This document shows, in pieces, positions 10,270-20,049 of a stretch of DNA of 27,490 nucleotides (the stretch's first letter is position 1; the number at the start of each line of letters is the position of its first letter). Under the pieces are notes generated by a model. The model ran no database searches. It saw only the letters and a list, made by a program, of their open reading frames with translations, and was not told the origin of the DNA. Origin of the DNA: Lojkania enalia. Its lineage: Eukaryota > Ascomycota > Dothideomycetes > Pleosporales. The translations under genes and the position numbers were made by a program. The DNA is taken from NCBI GenBank assembly GCA_010094045.1, contig ML986777.1:60289-87778 (forward strand), written 5' to 3'.

Positions 10270-11440
10270 GGACCTTTTAATAATATTCTAATTAATAAAA
10301 CTAGCTACGTTTAGGAATAAGAATAACAGCTTTATCTATAAGATAATAAGTATATTAAAGATCGGTTAGAGGATTAGTTAGAGGATTAAGAGTAGAATCT
10401 ATAAGGTATAATAGGGCTCTAAAACCCTTAACGGATTAATAGTAGAGAAGCGCTATATTCTAGCGAAATATATCCCTTACTACTATACTTATAACAGCAT
10501 TCTTTATAGCGGTGCCTTTCTTATTTATTAGAGCTTATAGGTATATAACTAGAAGTATCAAGTTCTATAGCGTTTAGGTTCTTCTAGTAAGTAGTATAAT
10601 ACTTCGGTTATTTATAGTAGTTACTAGATAGATAATATAGGTTAGTATTATATAGAGAAATTAGGTTAGTATAGTTGTTTAGGGTGCTAGGTATTATAAT
10701 ACTAATTATAGCATAATAGAGCTTATTAGAGAGAAAACGTTAGAGATGTATAATTTGTCTAGTCTTATTCAGTTTAGTATCTATAATTAGGCGTTAGAAT
10801 TTAGTGAAGTAAGTAGAGAACCTGCTTTAGCCTTATTTTAAGGTTTCTAGCTTACTCTATACTATAGTCTCCTTATTCCGGTCGCTATAGATAGATTCTA
10901 AAAAGGCGACTAAGCTGTCTATAGAGTTAATACTCTTATCTATTAATAGGTTAACTAATATTACTAGATCTTATTCTAGGCGGGAATAGGTATATAAAAG
11001 GCGGGTACGTTTAGTTAGGTATTAGTTAGTATTTCCTTCTAGTTTATAGCGAAGCTTTCTAATAAAGTATAAAAGTTCTAAGCGTTTACTAGAGAATATT
11101 AAAGGGTTAGATAAGTAGTTAGAACGGAAATACGGGTTATATATAGTCTTAGGCGGATTAGAAGTTAACGTAGGTATCTATTTAGAAGCTAGGGTTGTAG
11201 GCTAAGTCAGGCTAAGGGCGGGTAATAGTTCTATTACTATTAATATACTAGTAGCTGGTAGAAGGGTAGCCGTTTAACGGCTACTAAATTCCCTTTATAT
11301 CGCTTTAAGATCTAACTTATAGCAGTTCTCCTAGATTATTAAGGCTTCTACTAGTATCTTATTCTTCTACTATAAAGAGTCCAGCTTACCCTAAATCTCT
11401 TTAAGTATACTAATAAACGCGTTCTTATTTATAGTATATA
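10270..11440 (-). pseudogene. Gypsy-1 gag (retrotransposon gag domain), degenerate
   Basis: The nucleocapsid precursor of Gypsy-1. The minus strand shows an N-terminal stretch with KNAFISILKEI (about 11420) and a typical retrotransposon gag segment with SINSIDSLVAFLESIY (about 10935-10885). This is followed by RFSTYFTKF-stop-RLI, in which the Phe-x-x-Phe-x-x-Leu pattern of Ty3/Gypsy capsids is visible, then LSNKLYYAII and LISLYNTNLYYLSS toward 10640. I could not see a clear CCHC knuckle. The gag codon register (2 mod 3 at 10907) differs from the pol register (0 mod 3), which corresponds to pol lying in the -1 frame. The start codon is not identifiable. Confidence 0.75.
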
Positions 11441-11461
11441 ATAGTAGATAATATAATATAA

Positions 11462-11764
11462 TATTATAGATGCTTACGTATAGTTAGTTAATCGTACTTT
11501 AGGTAGTTAACTCTATTACTATATATTATATATAAATATTAAAACATTATATAAAGAATAAAGATATTTATATTATATAGGTTTTTATAGGAGCTAGGTC
11601 TATACTACTATACAGGCTAGCCGGGTTAGTAAAACCTTCCTCTATTATAGTTAAAATAAGTCGGTTATATTCTAGCTAGCAGCTAACAGCTGTTGCTAGC
11701 AGCTGGTTTAGGTATTATAGTAAGGGTAGTATAGGTATAGAGGTATCGCGGTATTACTATAATA
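11462..11764 (-). repeat. Gypsy-1 copy 1, right LTR (5' LTR)
   Basis: 303 bp, equal in length to the left LTR. It begins tattatagatgcttacg and ends tattactataata, followed by tatat (11765-11769), the presumed target duplication. As the 5' LTR it would have carried the promoter; no core promoter can be recognised after RIP. It retains some unconverted TG and CA (for example cagctgttgctagcagctgg) that the other two copies have lost. Confidence 0.92.
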
Positions 11765-11854
11765 TATATAGGGAAGTAGTATAAATAAAATTTATATAGT
11801 ATTAGAGAAGTATATTAGATTTTCTTCTACTAACTACTAGTAGTAAAGGCTAAG

Positions 11855-13183
11855 CTAATCCTTATTTATTAAAGTATTATTATCCGAGGAACTATTAAAG
11901 TCGGTTATATCTTTATCTAAGAAGCCCTTAAAAGTACTATCTAACTTCTTACTTAATATCTTATACTTATCCTTATATTACACAAGCTCAGCCTTAATTT
12001 TAGAATTATTATTAACCTCCTCTTCACACTCATCGCTTTTAATACCCTTAATATAGGGTAAGTTCAAATTAAGAAGAAGATTATTATCGAATTAATTATA
12101 TACTAATAGAGGTTCTTAATATCTAGAGTAGTAATTAGTATATATCTATAATAAATAGATGTAATAAAAAATATAATAAACTTACTTCTACTCTAGCTCT
12201 AAGACTATAGCTAACTCTTCCTTAAATAGTCTCTTAATAAACTCTTACTATTTATTTTAAGCATCTTTACTTTTAAAGCTATTATTTTATAGCTTAAAAA
12301 GGCTATCTTAGTATATCTTATATACAACCTTCTATACAGCCCCTCTAGAACTATATACCCATAATAGACTACAAGCTAATTCTTATATAGTAGATACATC
12401 TTTCTCTTAACTAGTAGCCTTTAATAGAACTACTTAGTAACGTCTAAGGCTAATCTCTTAGTTAATATACTTCTATTTTAAGTAGATAGCTTTTAGCCTT
12501 ATCTTTAACTAATTATCTATTTACTTATAAGTATATATATATATAATAAATAACTATAATAATTTACTAGACTTATAATTATTAAAGTACTTCTCTACTA
12601 TAACTTTAATAGCTTTATCTAATATCTTTTTTTTTTTTCTTCCCCTAGCGCTATATATTCAGCACTTTTCTGTAGCTGCCTCTTCTTAATACTTTTAACA
12701 GAGCGATTAGTAGTATAGATACTCTTAATAGTCTTTTCCTTAGTAGTAAGTAATATAGCCTTATCTCTCTATTAAATAGCGCGTTTAGTATTACTAAGTA
12801 TACCTTTAAAGGGTACTATAAGGTTAGTTAGACAGCCTTTTTAAGAACCAGCTTAACCGCATAGTAAAAGGACGTATTCGATTTTATAATCTTCTAACTA
12901 CCAGCCCTATATTTATTAGTAAACTGTAATAAAAGACTAGTATAATTACTTACCTATATTAAATTCGCCTACTTATCTTAGTTAAAACTAACTAGTAGCT
13001 CTAGTAACTTTAGTAGTAGTAAGCTATCTAGACTATTAAGAAAATTGTTATTAATAGACTCTACTTTAATAGTCGATATTTTATAGGAACTATAATAAAA
13101 GTATATAATAAATCGAAGATTTAGGATTATACTAATAAGAGTATAGTAGGAAGAAGAGTTGTAGTAGGGTATTAGGCTTAACA
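11855..13183 (-). pseudogene. Unrecognised protein gene, intron-containing, broken
   Basis: A long minus-strand reading frame interrupted almost only by TAG and TAA, as expected of a RIP-damaged gene. Segment 1 (13182 to about 12640) keeps one frame, with Gln-rich sequence, QLTTTKVTRATS-like text, KGCLTNLIVPFKGILSNTK and SVKSIKKRQLQKSAEYIALG (stops read as Gln). The frame changes at a 12-A run (12638-12627) and again at a TA repeat (about 12545-12531), which suggests microsatellite slippage. Segment 2 continues with LRRY, VSTI-stop-ELACSLLWVYSSRGAV and FIKRLFKEELAIVLELE up to an intron at 12185-12123. The last exon, rich in Lys, Glu and Asp (YIKGIKSDECEEEVNNNSKI, YKDKYKILSKKL, FKGFLDKDITDFNSSSDNN), ends at TAG 11857-11855, though that could be a former CAG. 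I do not recognise the family. Its charged, helical look would suit a nuclear or element-encoded protein, but that is a guess. Confidence 0.6.
12123..12185 (-). other. Spliceosomal intron, 63 nt
   Basis: On the minus strand it starts GTAAGT (12185-12180), carries TACTAAT (12140-12134) as the branch site, and ends CTAG at 12123. The size and all three signals are typical of ascomycete introns. Removing it joins two exons in the same open register (GAG TAG AA | A TAT TAA GAA), so the intron supports a real former gene. Confidence 0.7.
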
Positions 13184-13189
13184 TGATAA

Positions 13190-13519
13190 GTATATATATT
13201 ACCTATTAGTATAGATTAAATAGAAGTAATAATAAAATATATATACATTTAAATAAATATAAAATATTAGTCGGCTTAGTATAAAAAACTATTACTAAAA
13301 AGCGTACTACTAGTTCTATAAAATAGTAAATTATTATAGTTTTTTATTATAGTATTCTTATAATATATACCTAAATACCTTATTAGCTTTATTTTAAAAT
13401 CCTAGTTTTATACTAGCTCTTAATATATATATATCTTAGCGTCTATATTTATATTTTAGGTATCTATTAATAAACCTTAACTTAGCTTTATACTACCAAC
13501 CTTAATTATTAACGTTAAC
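13190..13519. other. AT-rich spacer
   Basis: I see no gene or structured repeat here apart from short runs such as tatatatatat. It lies between two minus-strand coding remnants and could be a former intron, a promoter or a decayed part of the same gene. Confidence 0.4.
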
Positions 13520-13940
13520 TACTCTACTCTACTACTATTAATATGTAATATCTCGTACTTAAGGAATAGCACGATCTAAAATCGTTCTAATAGATAGTAA
13601 ATCTCTCTAAAAGTAGCTTACTACTAAATTAGCTTATAAGACACCTATACTAGTAAAGCCTATACTAGTAAAGCGTTACTATCGCCTTAGAAGTAAGTTA
13701 TTACAGGTTTTTATTATAGTTATATACTAATAGAATATAACTATCGTACTTTAATAGATTAAACAATATTAGAAGAGTACTAAACTCTTCCTTTAAAAGC
13801 TCCCTTTTTCGCGGCTAATCTGTAAAATTACTACCGTAGTTTGGGAGGATACCTATAGTAGTAAAATACGTTGGTAATAGAGCGTAATTAAAGCTCTCTA
13901 AGAGTCTATTAAAGCTTTTCTTATTAAGTTCTTTAAAGGT
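13520..13940 (-). pseudogene. Second minus-strand coding remnant, unrecognised
   Basis: From about 13937 leftward one frame is open for some 140 codons, broken only by TAG and TAA. Readable pieces include FKELNKKSFNRLLESFNYAL, LPTYFTTIGILPNYGSNFTD, PRKRELLKEEFSTLLILFNL, then YDSYILLVYNYNKNL and SSKLLLERFTIY. The sequence has a protein-like residue mix and keeps some unconverted CA and TG, unlike the transposon bodies. It lies upstream of, and on the same strand as, the intron-bearing pseudogene, so it may be an earlier exon of that gene or a separate gene of the same element. No family is recognised. Confidence 0.4.
13644..13673. repeat. 15-bp direct tandem duplication
   Basis: cctatactagtaaag occurs twice head to tail (13644-13658 and 13659-13673) without a mismatch. 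It lies inside the second minus-strand coding remnant, where it would insert five codons in frame. Confidence 0.8.
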
Positions 13941-14256
13941 ATATATATTTTTATATAATTTATACTATATAATATTAACTATATTAGACTATAATATAAA
14001 TATAATTTATATAAAGCGGACTATTATCTAAAATAAAGATATATATTTAATAAAGTAATACTATAAGAAGTTTAGTCTTCTATTAGATTAGAGTTATAAT
14101 CTCTAGGTAGTCTTAAGCTTAGAAAAAGCTGCTTTAAATAAAACTAGTTTTCTACTATAATAATTTATAGTAATAAATATTTAATATATAATATATAATA
14201 AATATATAATATATAATTATTTTCTATAATTATAAAGGAACCTTATAGGGTACCCC
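13941..14256. other. AT-rich spacer with atatataat runs
   Basis: No coding signal is visible. The segment from about 14160 to 14215 is a low-complexity run of taatatataatatataat type. The remainder is unremarkable RIP-like DNA. Confidence 0.5.
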
Positions 14257-14390
14257 TACCTTAACCTTATACCCTAGCGCTAAGAACTCTACTCTAACCT
14301 TAACCTTAATACTAAGAACCTCTACTTAACCTATACCCTAGTACTAAAAACTCTACCTTAACTCTAACCCCAGCGCTAAGAACCCTAAAC
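14257..14390. repeat. C-rich minisatellite, about four 30-37-bp units
   Basis: Imperfect copies of a unit resembling ccttaacctataccctagcg followed by ctaagaactcta repeat about four times. The phrase actaagaac, ctaagaac or ctaaaaac recurs near 14280, 14311, 14343 and 14376. The C-rich strand carries many CTAACC, CCCTA and CCTTAA blocks, which recall but do not equal the CCCTAA telomere repeat. It stands out because it is C-rich on one strand in an otherwise C-poor region. Confidence 0.7.
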
Positions 14391-14589
14391 CCAACTTTAA
14401 CCTAGGTAAAGTACTATATACTCTATTTACCAGCCTAACTAAGCCTATATATTAATCTTTATATTATACACCCTAATAGTTTAATTTAAATATAGTATTA
14501 ATAGTTAATAATATATCTTTTTAAGATAAAATAATATCGAGTATTTTTATTACTCTTATATAAAATTTCGTTCTAGTAGTTATAATAGA
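14391..14589. other. AT-rich spacer before the Copia fragment
   Basis: No clear feature is visible. Part of it may be the decayed upstream end of the Copia element, but no motif allows the boundary to be set. Confidence 0.4.
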
Positions 14590-15034
14590 CGCTTATAGTA
14601 TAAAAGATAATTTAAATCTTCTACCTAAGCCTATTTTACTAAAGTAGACGCGCGTATATTAATGCTTAGAGTAGTAGTATAAAGTAGAAAAAAAAGAAAT
14701 AGAATTATATATAGAGAATAGTACCTAGTAGATTATAAATTATATACTAGCTAGAACTACTATACTACCTATTAAATAGGTATATAAAAATAAGTTTAAT
14801 AATAAAGAACGTCTAATATAGTATAAAATACGCCTTATTATCTATAATAATCGCTAATATTTAGATCTCTAGGAAGATATATACGTAGAAGTAGTATACT
14901 TTATAACTATTAAGTTAATTCTAGTACTAGTTAATACTTTTAATCTAGAGTATAACTAGGTTAATATTATTATAGCCTTCTTAAATAGAAAGATAGATAA
15001 AAATAACTCTATTTATATATAACTATTAGATAGT
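14590..15034 (+). pseudogene. Ty1/Copia reverse transcriptase fragment, truncated by Gypsy-1 copy 2
   Basis: A plus-strand remnant of the Copia RVT_2 domain. Readable pieces run KEIELYIENST (about 14690), LPIK-stop-VYKNKFNNKERLI (about 14770-14812), YKIRLIIYNNR, EDIYVEVVYFITIKLILVL (about 14875-14932), FNLEYN-stop-VNIIIAFLN (about 14940-14985) and IYI-stop-LLD at the end. They match the family order WVYKxK, YKARLVARG, APVxRxxTIRLLLA and QxDVxTAFLNG. The catalytic Asp of the last motif reads Asn. At 15035 the Gypsy-1 LTR begins, so the rest of the Copia RT should lie beyond the far end of that element, outside the window. No Copia LTR is visible upstream. Confidence 0.85.
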
Positions 15035-15337
15035 TATTATAGACGCTTATATATAGTTAGTTAATTATACTTTAGGTAGTTAACTCTATTACTATATACT
15101 ATATATAAATATTAAAATATTATATAAAGAATAGAGATATCTATATTATATAGGTTTTTATAGGAGCTAGGTTTATACTACTATATAGGCTAGCTAGGTC
15201 GGTAAAACCTTCCTCTATTATAATTATAATAAATCGGTTATATTCTAGCTAGCAGCTAATAGCTATTACTAGTAGCTAGTTTAGATATTATAGTAAGAGT
15301 AATATAAGTGTAGAGGTATCGCAGTATTACTATAATA
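15035..15337 (-). repeat. Gypsy-1 copy 2, left LTR (3' LTR)
   Basis: 303 bp, the same length as both LTRs of copy 1, starting tattatagacgctta and ending tattactataata. It is followed by the pyrimidine run at 15338-15352 (gtactcttctcttaa) that mirrors the polypurine tract of copy 1. It differs from the other copies by transitions only, as far as I could see. Confidence 0.92.
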
Positions 15338-15660
15338 GTACTCTTCTCTTAATTATAAACTTCTATAAGTCAGGTCTTTATATTATATTTAGGTTATTTA
15401 TAATTAAGTAGTAGTTATTAATACTAGTATTAGTTAAGGTTATAGATATATTAATAAAATTAGTTATTATTATATAATAGTATTATACTAAGGATTAGGC
15501 TAGGTTATATATATATTAGTACGACTAGTAGTTAATAGTAGTATTATATTAGGGATTAGGAGTAATATTATTACTAGTATTATATTAGTATAGTATTATT
15601 ATAAGCGTCTAAAAATATACTTAGATTAAACTCTAGTACTTAATTAAGAATCTAGATATA
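15338..15660 (-). other. Gypsy-1 copy 2, 3' tail with reduced minisatellite
   Basis: Matches 399-890 of copy 1 but is shorter. The polypurine tract is at 15338-15352. Only about two full units of the tagtagta-ttatattagg-gattagg repeat remain (about 15475-15560), plus a degenerate third to about 15600; copy 1 has six. No coding motif is present until the chromodomain. Confidence 0.7.
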
Positions 15661-16346
15661 ATATTATATTTGGGTCTTATTTATTTAGATTTCTAGCGTA
15701 GTAATTTTATATAATAGTTATCTTAGTAAAGTTATTAGCTGGATACTATTTTAGGTTATAATAGCTAGTCTACTTAACTAGGCATTTATGCCGGCGTCTC
15801 TATTAGTTATAGTAGAAGTCTTCTATTTACTTAATAAGGTATTCTAATTTTCTATTAATTTTAATAGGTTTAAAGTTATATATATATTAACTAGATAAAT
15901 AGTTAAATAATTTAGGTACTAGCTATAATAGTAATATATAGAATATAGAATATATTTTAGCTAATTTAAGTAACTTTAATTTATAAACGTATAAAAACAC
16001 CTTTATAATAACTTTATAAAGGCTTATATTCTTCTAGTTAAGTTTTTTAACAGTCTTTATATACGTATATTTCTAGTATCTAGCTAGACTAGATTACTAA
16101 TCTAGTAGTTAGAAGCTAGTATATACTTACGGTTAGTATACTCTTATTAGAACGCTTATATTTAGATAAGTTCTTCTCTAATATACTCTATAATATCCTT
16201 TATCTTATTAACTAGTCTATTAGCTTTCTAAACTATTAGAGACTATTTTAATAGTTAATAGATTCTTATAAACGTTTTAAAGCCTATTTAAAGGTACTAG
16301 CTAAAGTAGGCTAGAAATAGAGAGACTTTTATTAATTTAGATAACG
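15661..16346 (-). pseudogene. Gypsy-1 copy 2 pol, 3' part: chromodomain and integrase C-terminus
   Basis: Colinear with 836-1395 plus 6910-7090 of copy 1. The chromodomain is at about 15850-15715, and the GPY-type segment is near 16030. At about 16156 the sequence runs uninterrupted through the site where Gypsy-2 sits in copy 1 (agaacgcttatatttagata), giving the empty-site reference. Integrase sequence continues to the TA at 16347-16348, where pogo A begins. Stops are TAG and TAA. Confidence 0.85.
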
Positions 16347-16348
16347 TA

Positions 16349-18192
16349 CCTTATAAGCAAGCGGCCTATATAAGCGAATAGTCCACCTAATTAACTTTTT
16401 TAACCTTTATATATATATAGCTTAACAACTAAGTAATATAATAGCAATTTATAACTTGCACGATTATTCTATAGAAACCTCTACATCCTTCTAATATATA
16501 CGAGAATTATATCTAGTCTTACTGTAGTAGCTATAGCGCGTTTTATACTATCCGCTCGTACCTAATTACACCCCAAATTAGCGTATTATAGCCCGAGTTT
16601 CCTCCTTATTATCCTTTTTAGCAATAATTATCTCTTCTTATATTTTTATTAGGGTCCCTTACGCTTAAATCTACCTTTTTTTTTACTGTTTCTATTTTAT
16701 TACTACTTTATTTACTTCTTAAAGGCTGACGATTTTATTGTATATTAACCCAATCTGATATATTACTTTTATAGAGCCTTTTTTAAGCTAATTTAGCTTC
16801 TTAATAATAGAAGCTAGTAAAGAGCTTATATCTCTTTAAATCTAATTACAAATTAATATTAATTAAGCTTCTAGCTTATATATATTACTTAGTATTTTTA
16901 ATTCCTATAGGGTATTATCTTATACTAGCAGTATTAACGTACGAAGCTTTATATTAAGCTTTAAAAGTACTACTTTTAAATTAAATAGGATTAGACTAGC
17001 TCCTTAAAAGTTTATATAGATATTATCCTTTATAACCAATATAGCAAAAGTAGCTTTAAAAACTAGAAAGAACTTAAGTTTTATAATATAGTTAATATAA
17101 TTATATACTAAGACTAAGATCTAATTTCTATATACATACTTTAATAGTAAAAAGCAGCCTATATCTAGTAGCTATAATAGGTGTAATAAATAAGCTAGTA
17201 TATAGAGTAGAATAATGCCCTATTCCTCGTAGAGTTTCTAGAAATTAAGCGAGTTATAGCTATTATAGCTATTAAAGATTAGTAGTTAACGTATACCTAT
17301 TATATAATCTCTTATATACCTATAAAAGTACTTTAACTATTTAATACCGAGTTTATTTATTGTCCAGCTATTCTTACTAACTATAATAGCCTAGTTTTTA
17401 GGTATATCGTTACCTTTATACTAGGTAGAGAGATAGTAGTAGCTAGTAATAATAATAAAGAGTAGGAGCGCTTAGCTAGTAGTATTAATCTTCTAAATTA
17501 CTAAAATCTATTTATAATTATCTAATTAAATTACTTTTAGTCGATTATATTTCTCTATACCTATAATAACTAGTTATAATAAGATAACACTTATTTAAAA
17601 GCTAGATCCGTCGAAGTTATATATATCCTTATCTATAATACTATACTTCTCTTTAGTACGCTATATAAGCTTAAACTAGCCTTTAATTACCTTAAAATCT
17701 TCGTATAGAACTCTCTAGCGATTATAAGGCTAATTTAGGCGTGTTTTAAGCTTAGGAGTACGTTTAATAAAGTTCCTAGACTAATATATACTAATCTAGC
17801 CTATACCATACTTAGCAAGTAAGCTATTAGCTATATCTTATATAGTAGCTAAAGTAAATACAAATCCTCGCGAATCTAGATTAAATATATATTAAATAAT
17901 AACCTTCTTTTTAGGTTTTATTTGTCTTTTTAAGTTAGGCTTATAATTGTACTATAAGTAGATTCTAGCGTATTATTAGTATATAGTTATTTAAATTATA
18001 TTAAATATTAAAATAACACGTCTTTTCCTATTTATTAAGCCTCTTTTAGTAGTTAAGAAGGCTAAGTTTACTTAATTCTCGTTTTAGACTATATTCTTAT
18101 TATTTCGTTATTATATTATTATTAAAAGCTCAGGTGTCGCGTTTTAGTAATAAAGTAGACTACTCGCTTATATAAGCCGCTCGTTTATAAGG
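16349..18192 (-). mobile_element. pogo A: pogo/Fot-type DNA transposon, 1844 bp
   Basis: An insertion in the Gypsy-1 copy 2 integrase, flanked by TA (16347-16348 and 18193-18194), the target used by Tc1/mariner and pogo elements. The terminal inverted repeats of about 38 bp (16349-16386 and 18155-18192) begin CCTTATAAGC or CCTTATAAAC. Inside the TIR the motif ATAAGCGAGCGG occurs twice in tandem in the family consensus, and mismatches between the arms are transitions. One transposase remnant fills the minus strand. It is the same family as pogo D (25013 onward), which lies in the opposite orientation. Confidence 0.9.
16480..18060 (-). pseudogene. pogo A transposase (DDE_1 superfamily), degenerate
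   Basis: A minus-strand transposase that would cut and paste the element at TA. From the N-terminus there is a Lys/Arg-rich segment and a helix-turn-helix region (about 18060-17800), then a CENP-B-like DNA-binding region near 17900-17700. The DDE core starts at YNFDGSSF, whose first catalytic Asp codon GAC is intact at 17612-17610, although the following Glu reads Gly. The C-terminal part near 17000-16700 is colinear with pogo D, and a C-terminal CCHC knuckle lies near 16545-16495, readable as RYSYYSKTRYNSRIY, in which Cys and His codons read Tyr. Length and order match fungal pogo transposases of about 500 residues. Multiple TAG and TAA stops make it non-functional. Confidence 0.82.
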
Positions 18193-18194
18193 TA

Positions 18195-20047
18195 TATTAC
18201 TATATTATTTACTTTAAACTATACTATTAGTAGCTATTTAATTTAGTTATCTTATTTATAGCTAGTATAGGCTTAGAGAACTTATTCTATTACTATATTA
18301 GTATTTTCTATTTAGTTATTAGTCTTTAGATAAAAGCTAGTTAATATATATATATTAATTTATAGCTATCTATAGAACTTTTAGTAGAAGGTAGAGATAA
18401 ACTATATCTTATAGTCGGACGTAATAGTATATAGTAGTCTATAGTAAACTTATATATAGTAATAGAATAGTTAGATAATATTAGGAGCTTTAATTCTTAC
18501 GTATAGTATTAGGTATCTATACTTACTAAGCCTATTAACTACTACTATAATATTAGTATAACCTTCTAATTCTTATAGATTAGTTATAAAATCTATAGAA
18601 ATATTTTAAAACCTTTGTTTAAGTATAGATAATGGTTTTAATAATCTATAATACTTCTCTCTAAAAGTTTTACTTCTTTAATATATATAATAATAGCCTA
18701 TATATTATTATACTAAATTAAATATCCTTAACTAATAGTACTCGCGCTAGAGTAGTTCTAAGGTCTTTCCTTAACTAGGGTATCTACTAGATAGTAAGTT
18801 ATAAATAGCTTATAATAGCTTAAACTTTAGTTTATTATAGTTTAATACTATAAGTCAATCTTAGTAGTATAATTAGTTATTATACTCTTTATAGTTAGCT
18901 AGAATTAGGAGTTTAAATTAATAGGCTTCTTCTTTTAGTAGCTTTAAAGTATCTTAGATTAGATTATTATTCGGGTATTTTTCGTTAATAATCTCTATAA
19001 TTAAACGGCCTATTTCTATCTATTAGAATAGTTTATAACGAAGTAATATCTATTAATAACCTCTATAGGCCTCTTCTTATATAAACTCGTCTTATAACCT
19101 TTAAGTTAAGGTATTAGACTTCTCTCTAAATTTTCTAGGTTAGTATATAATACTAAAGTTAAACCTTAATAGATATTCTAATTAATAGGCCTATTAGTAG
19201 TTTAACTACTTTATTATTACAAAATATTATAGGTTTTTATAATTGTTTAGTACTTCTATAGAAAATACTATACCTTCTAATTCGGGCCTCTATTATTTAA
19301 AATATTAGATAATTGTAAGTAGCTCCTTATTATATATTTTATAGTTGTTTTTAGCAGAGTTTATATACTTAGAAAAGTAGGTAATAGATCTTAGTTTACT
19401 ATTAGCACCTTTCTAAGATAATATGCCGGCTATTATAAAGTTAGACGTATTAGCTTCTACTACTATTAGTAGCTTAAAGTTAAAGTATTAGAAAATTAGT
19501 ATAGAGATAAAGGTATTCTTTAGATAGTTAAAGGAATATTAACAGCTATTATTCTAGTTAAATTAAGTATTTTTCTTAGTTAAGGCTACTAAGAGGGAAA
19601 CTTTCTATAAGAAGTTGCTAATAAATTGCTAGTAGAAGTTTATAAAGCCTATAAAGGCTTAAATATCTTTTATATTCTTAGAGTATTTCTAGTTAATAAT
19701 TATCTCTACCTTCTTTAAGTCTATATAGATCTCTTCTATAGTAATTATATACCCTAAGTAAGTTACTTCTAACTAGTAGAACTTATACTTATCTATATTA
19801 AGCTATAAACTATTTACTCTTAAGGCTTTAAGAATTAGCTAGATATACTACTTATAATCCTTTAAATTCTTACTAAATATTAGAATATTATTAATATAGA
19901 TTATATAAAATATATTAAAGTATAGTTTTAGTATATTATTTATAAAGTACTAGAACGTACTTAGAATATTATCTAGGTTAAAGGGTAGTACTAAGTATTT
20001 AAATAGCCTATAATATATATAAAAGGTAGTTTTCTATTTATCTTCCT
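18195..20047 (-). pseudogene. Gypsy-1 copy 2 pol: integrase core, RNase H, RT 3' part
   Basis: Colinear with about 7095-8940 of copy 1. It contains integrase, with the zinc-binding and DDE region between about 18200 and 18830, RNase H at about 18950-19510, the RT thumb/connection near 19640, and the RT palm with a YINN-type box near 19885. It ends at the TA (20048-20049) where pogo B cuts the RT between the YIDD box and the YRALN motif. Differences from copy 1 are mostly C/T and G/A. Confidence 0.87.
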
Positions 20048-20049
20048 TA

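Larger units (their letters stand above)
96..11764 (-). mobile_element. Gypsy-1 copy 1: Ty3/Gypsy chromovirus, full length, RIP-degraded, interrupted by Gypsy-2
   Basis: A complete but dead LTR retrotransposon. Two 303-bp LTRs (96-398 and 11462-11764) flank gag and pol remnants that read leftward. A 5-bp target duplication, tatat, lies at 91-95 and 11765-11769, although this is low-complexity sequence. In transcription order the minus strand shows Gag (about 11440-10400), protease (near 10110), reverse transcriptase (about 9245-8550), RNase H (about 8400-7850), integrase (about 7720-6910, resuming at 1395) and a chromodomain (about 1095-955). A tandem-repeat 3' tail and a purine tract follow, up to the left (3') LTR. 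Without the 5509 bp of Gypsy-2 plus its duplication, the element would be about 6.2 kb, a normal Ty3/Gypsy length. Assignment to the chromovirus lineage rests on the chromodomain. Stops lie in every domain, so it cannot be autonomous. Confidence 0.93.

Noticed and set aside
12627..12638. Run of 12 T as a poly(A) tail of a non-LTR retrotransposon
   Set aside because: The run lies inside a reading frame that continues on both sides (with a one-step frame change), and no LINE motif is seen nearby.
12978..13184. 68-codon ATG-started ORF on the minus strand as a real gene
   Set aside because: It lies in another frame of the pseudogene at 13183-11855. Its composition (Leu, Ile, Tyr, Ser only) is what A+T-rich DNA gives by chance, and it has no recognisable domain.
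14257..14390. Interstitial telomere repeat
   Set aside because: No run of consecutive CCCTAA units is present; the unit is about 33 bp and only partly similar.
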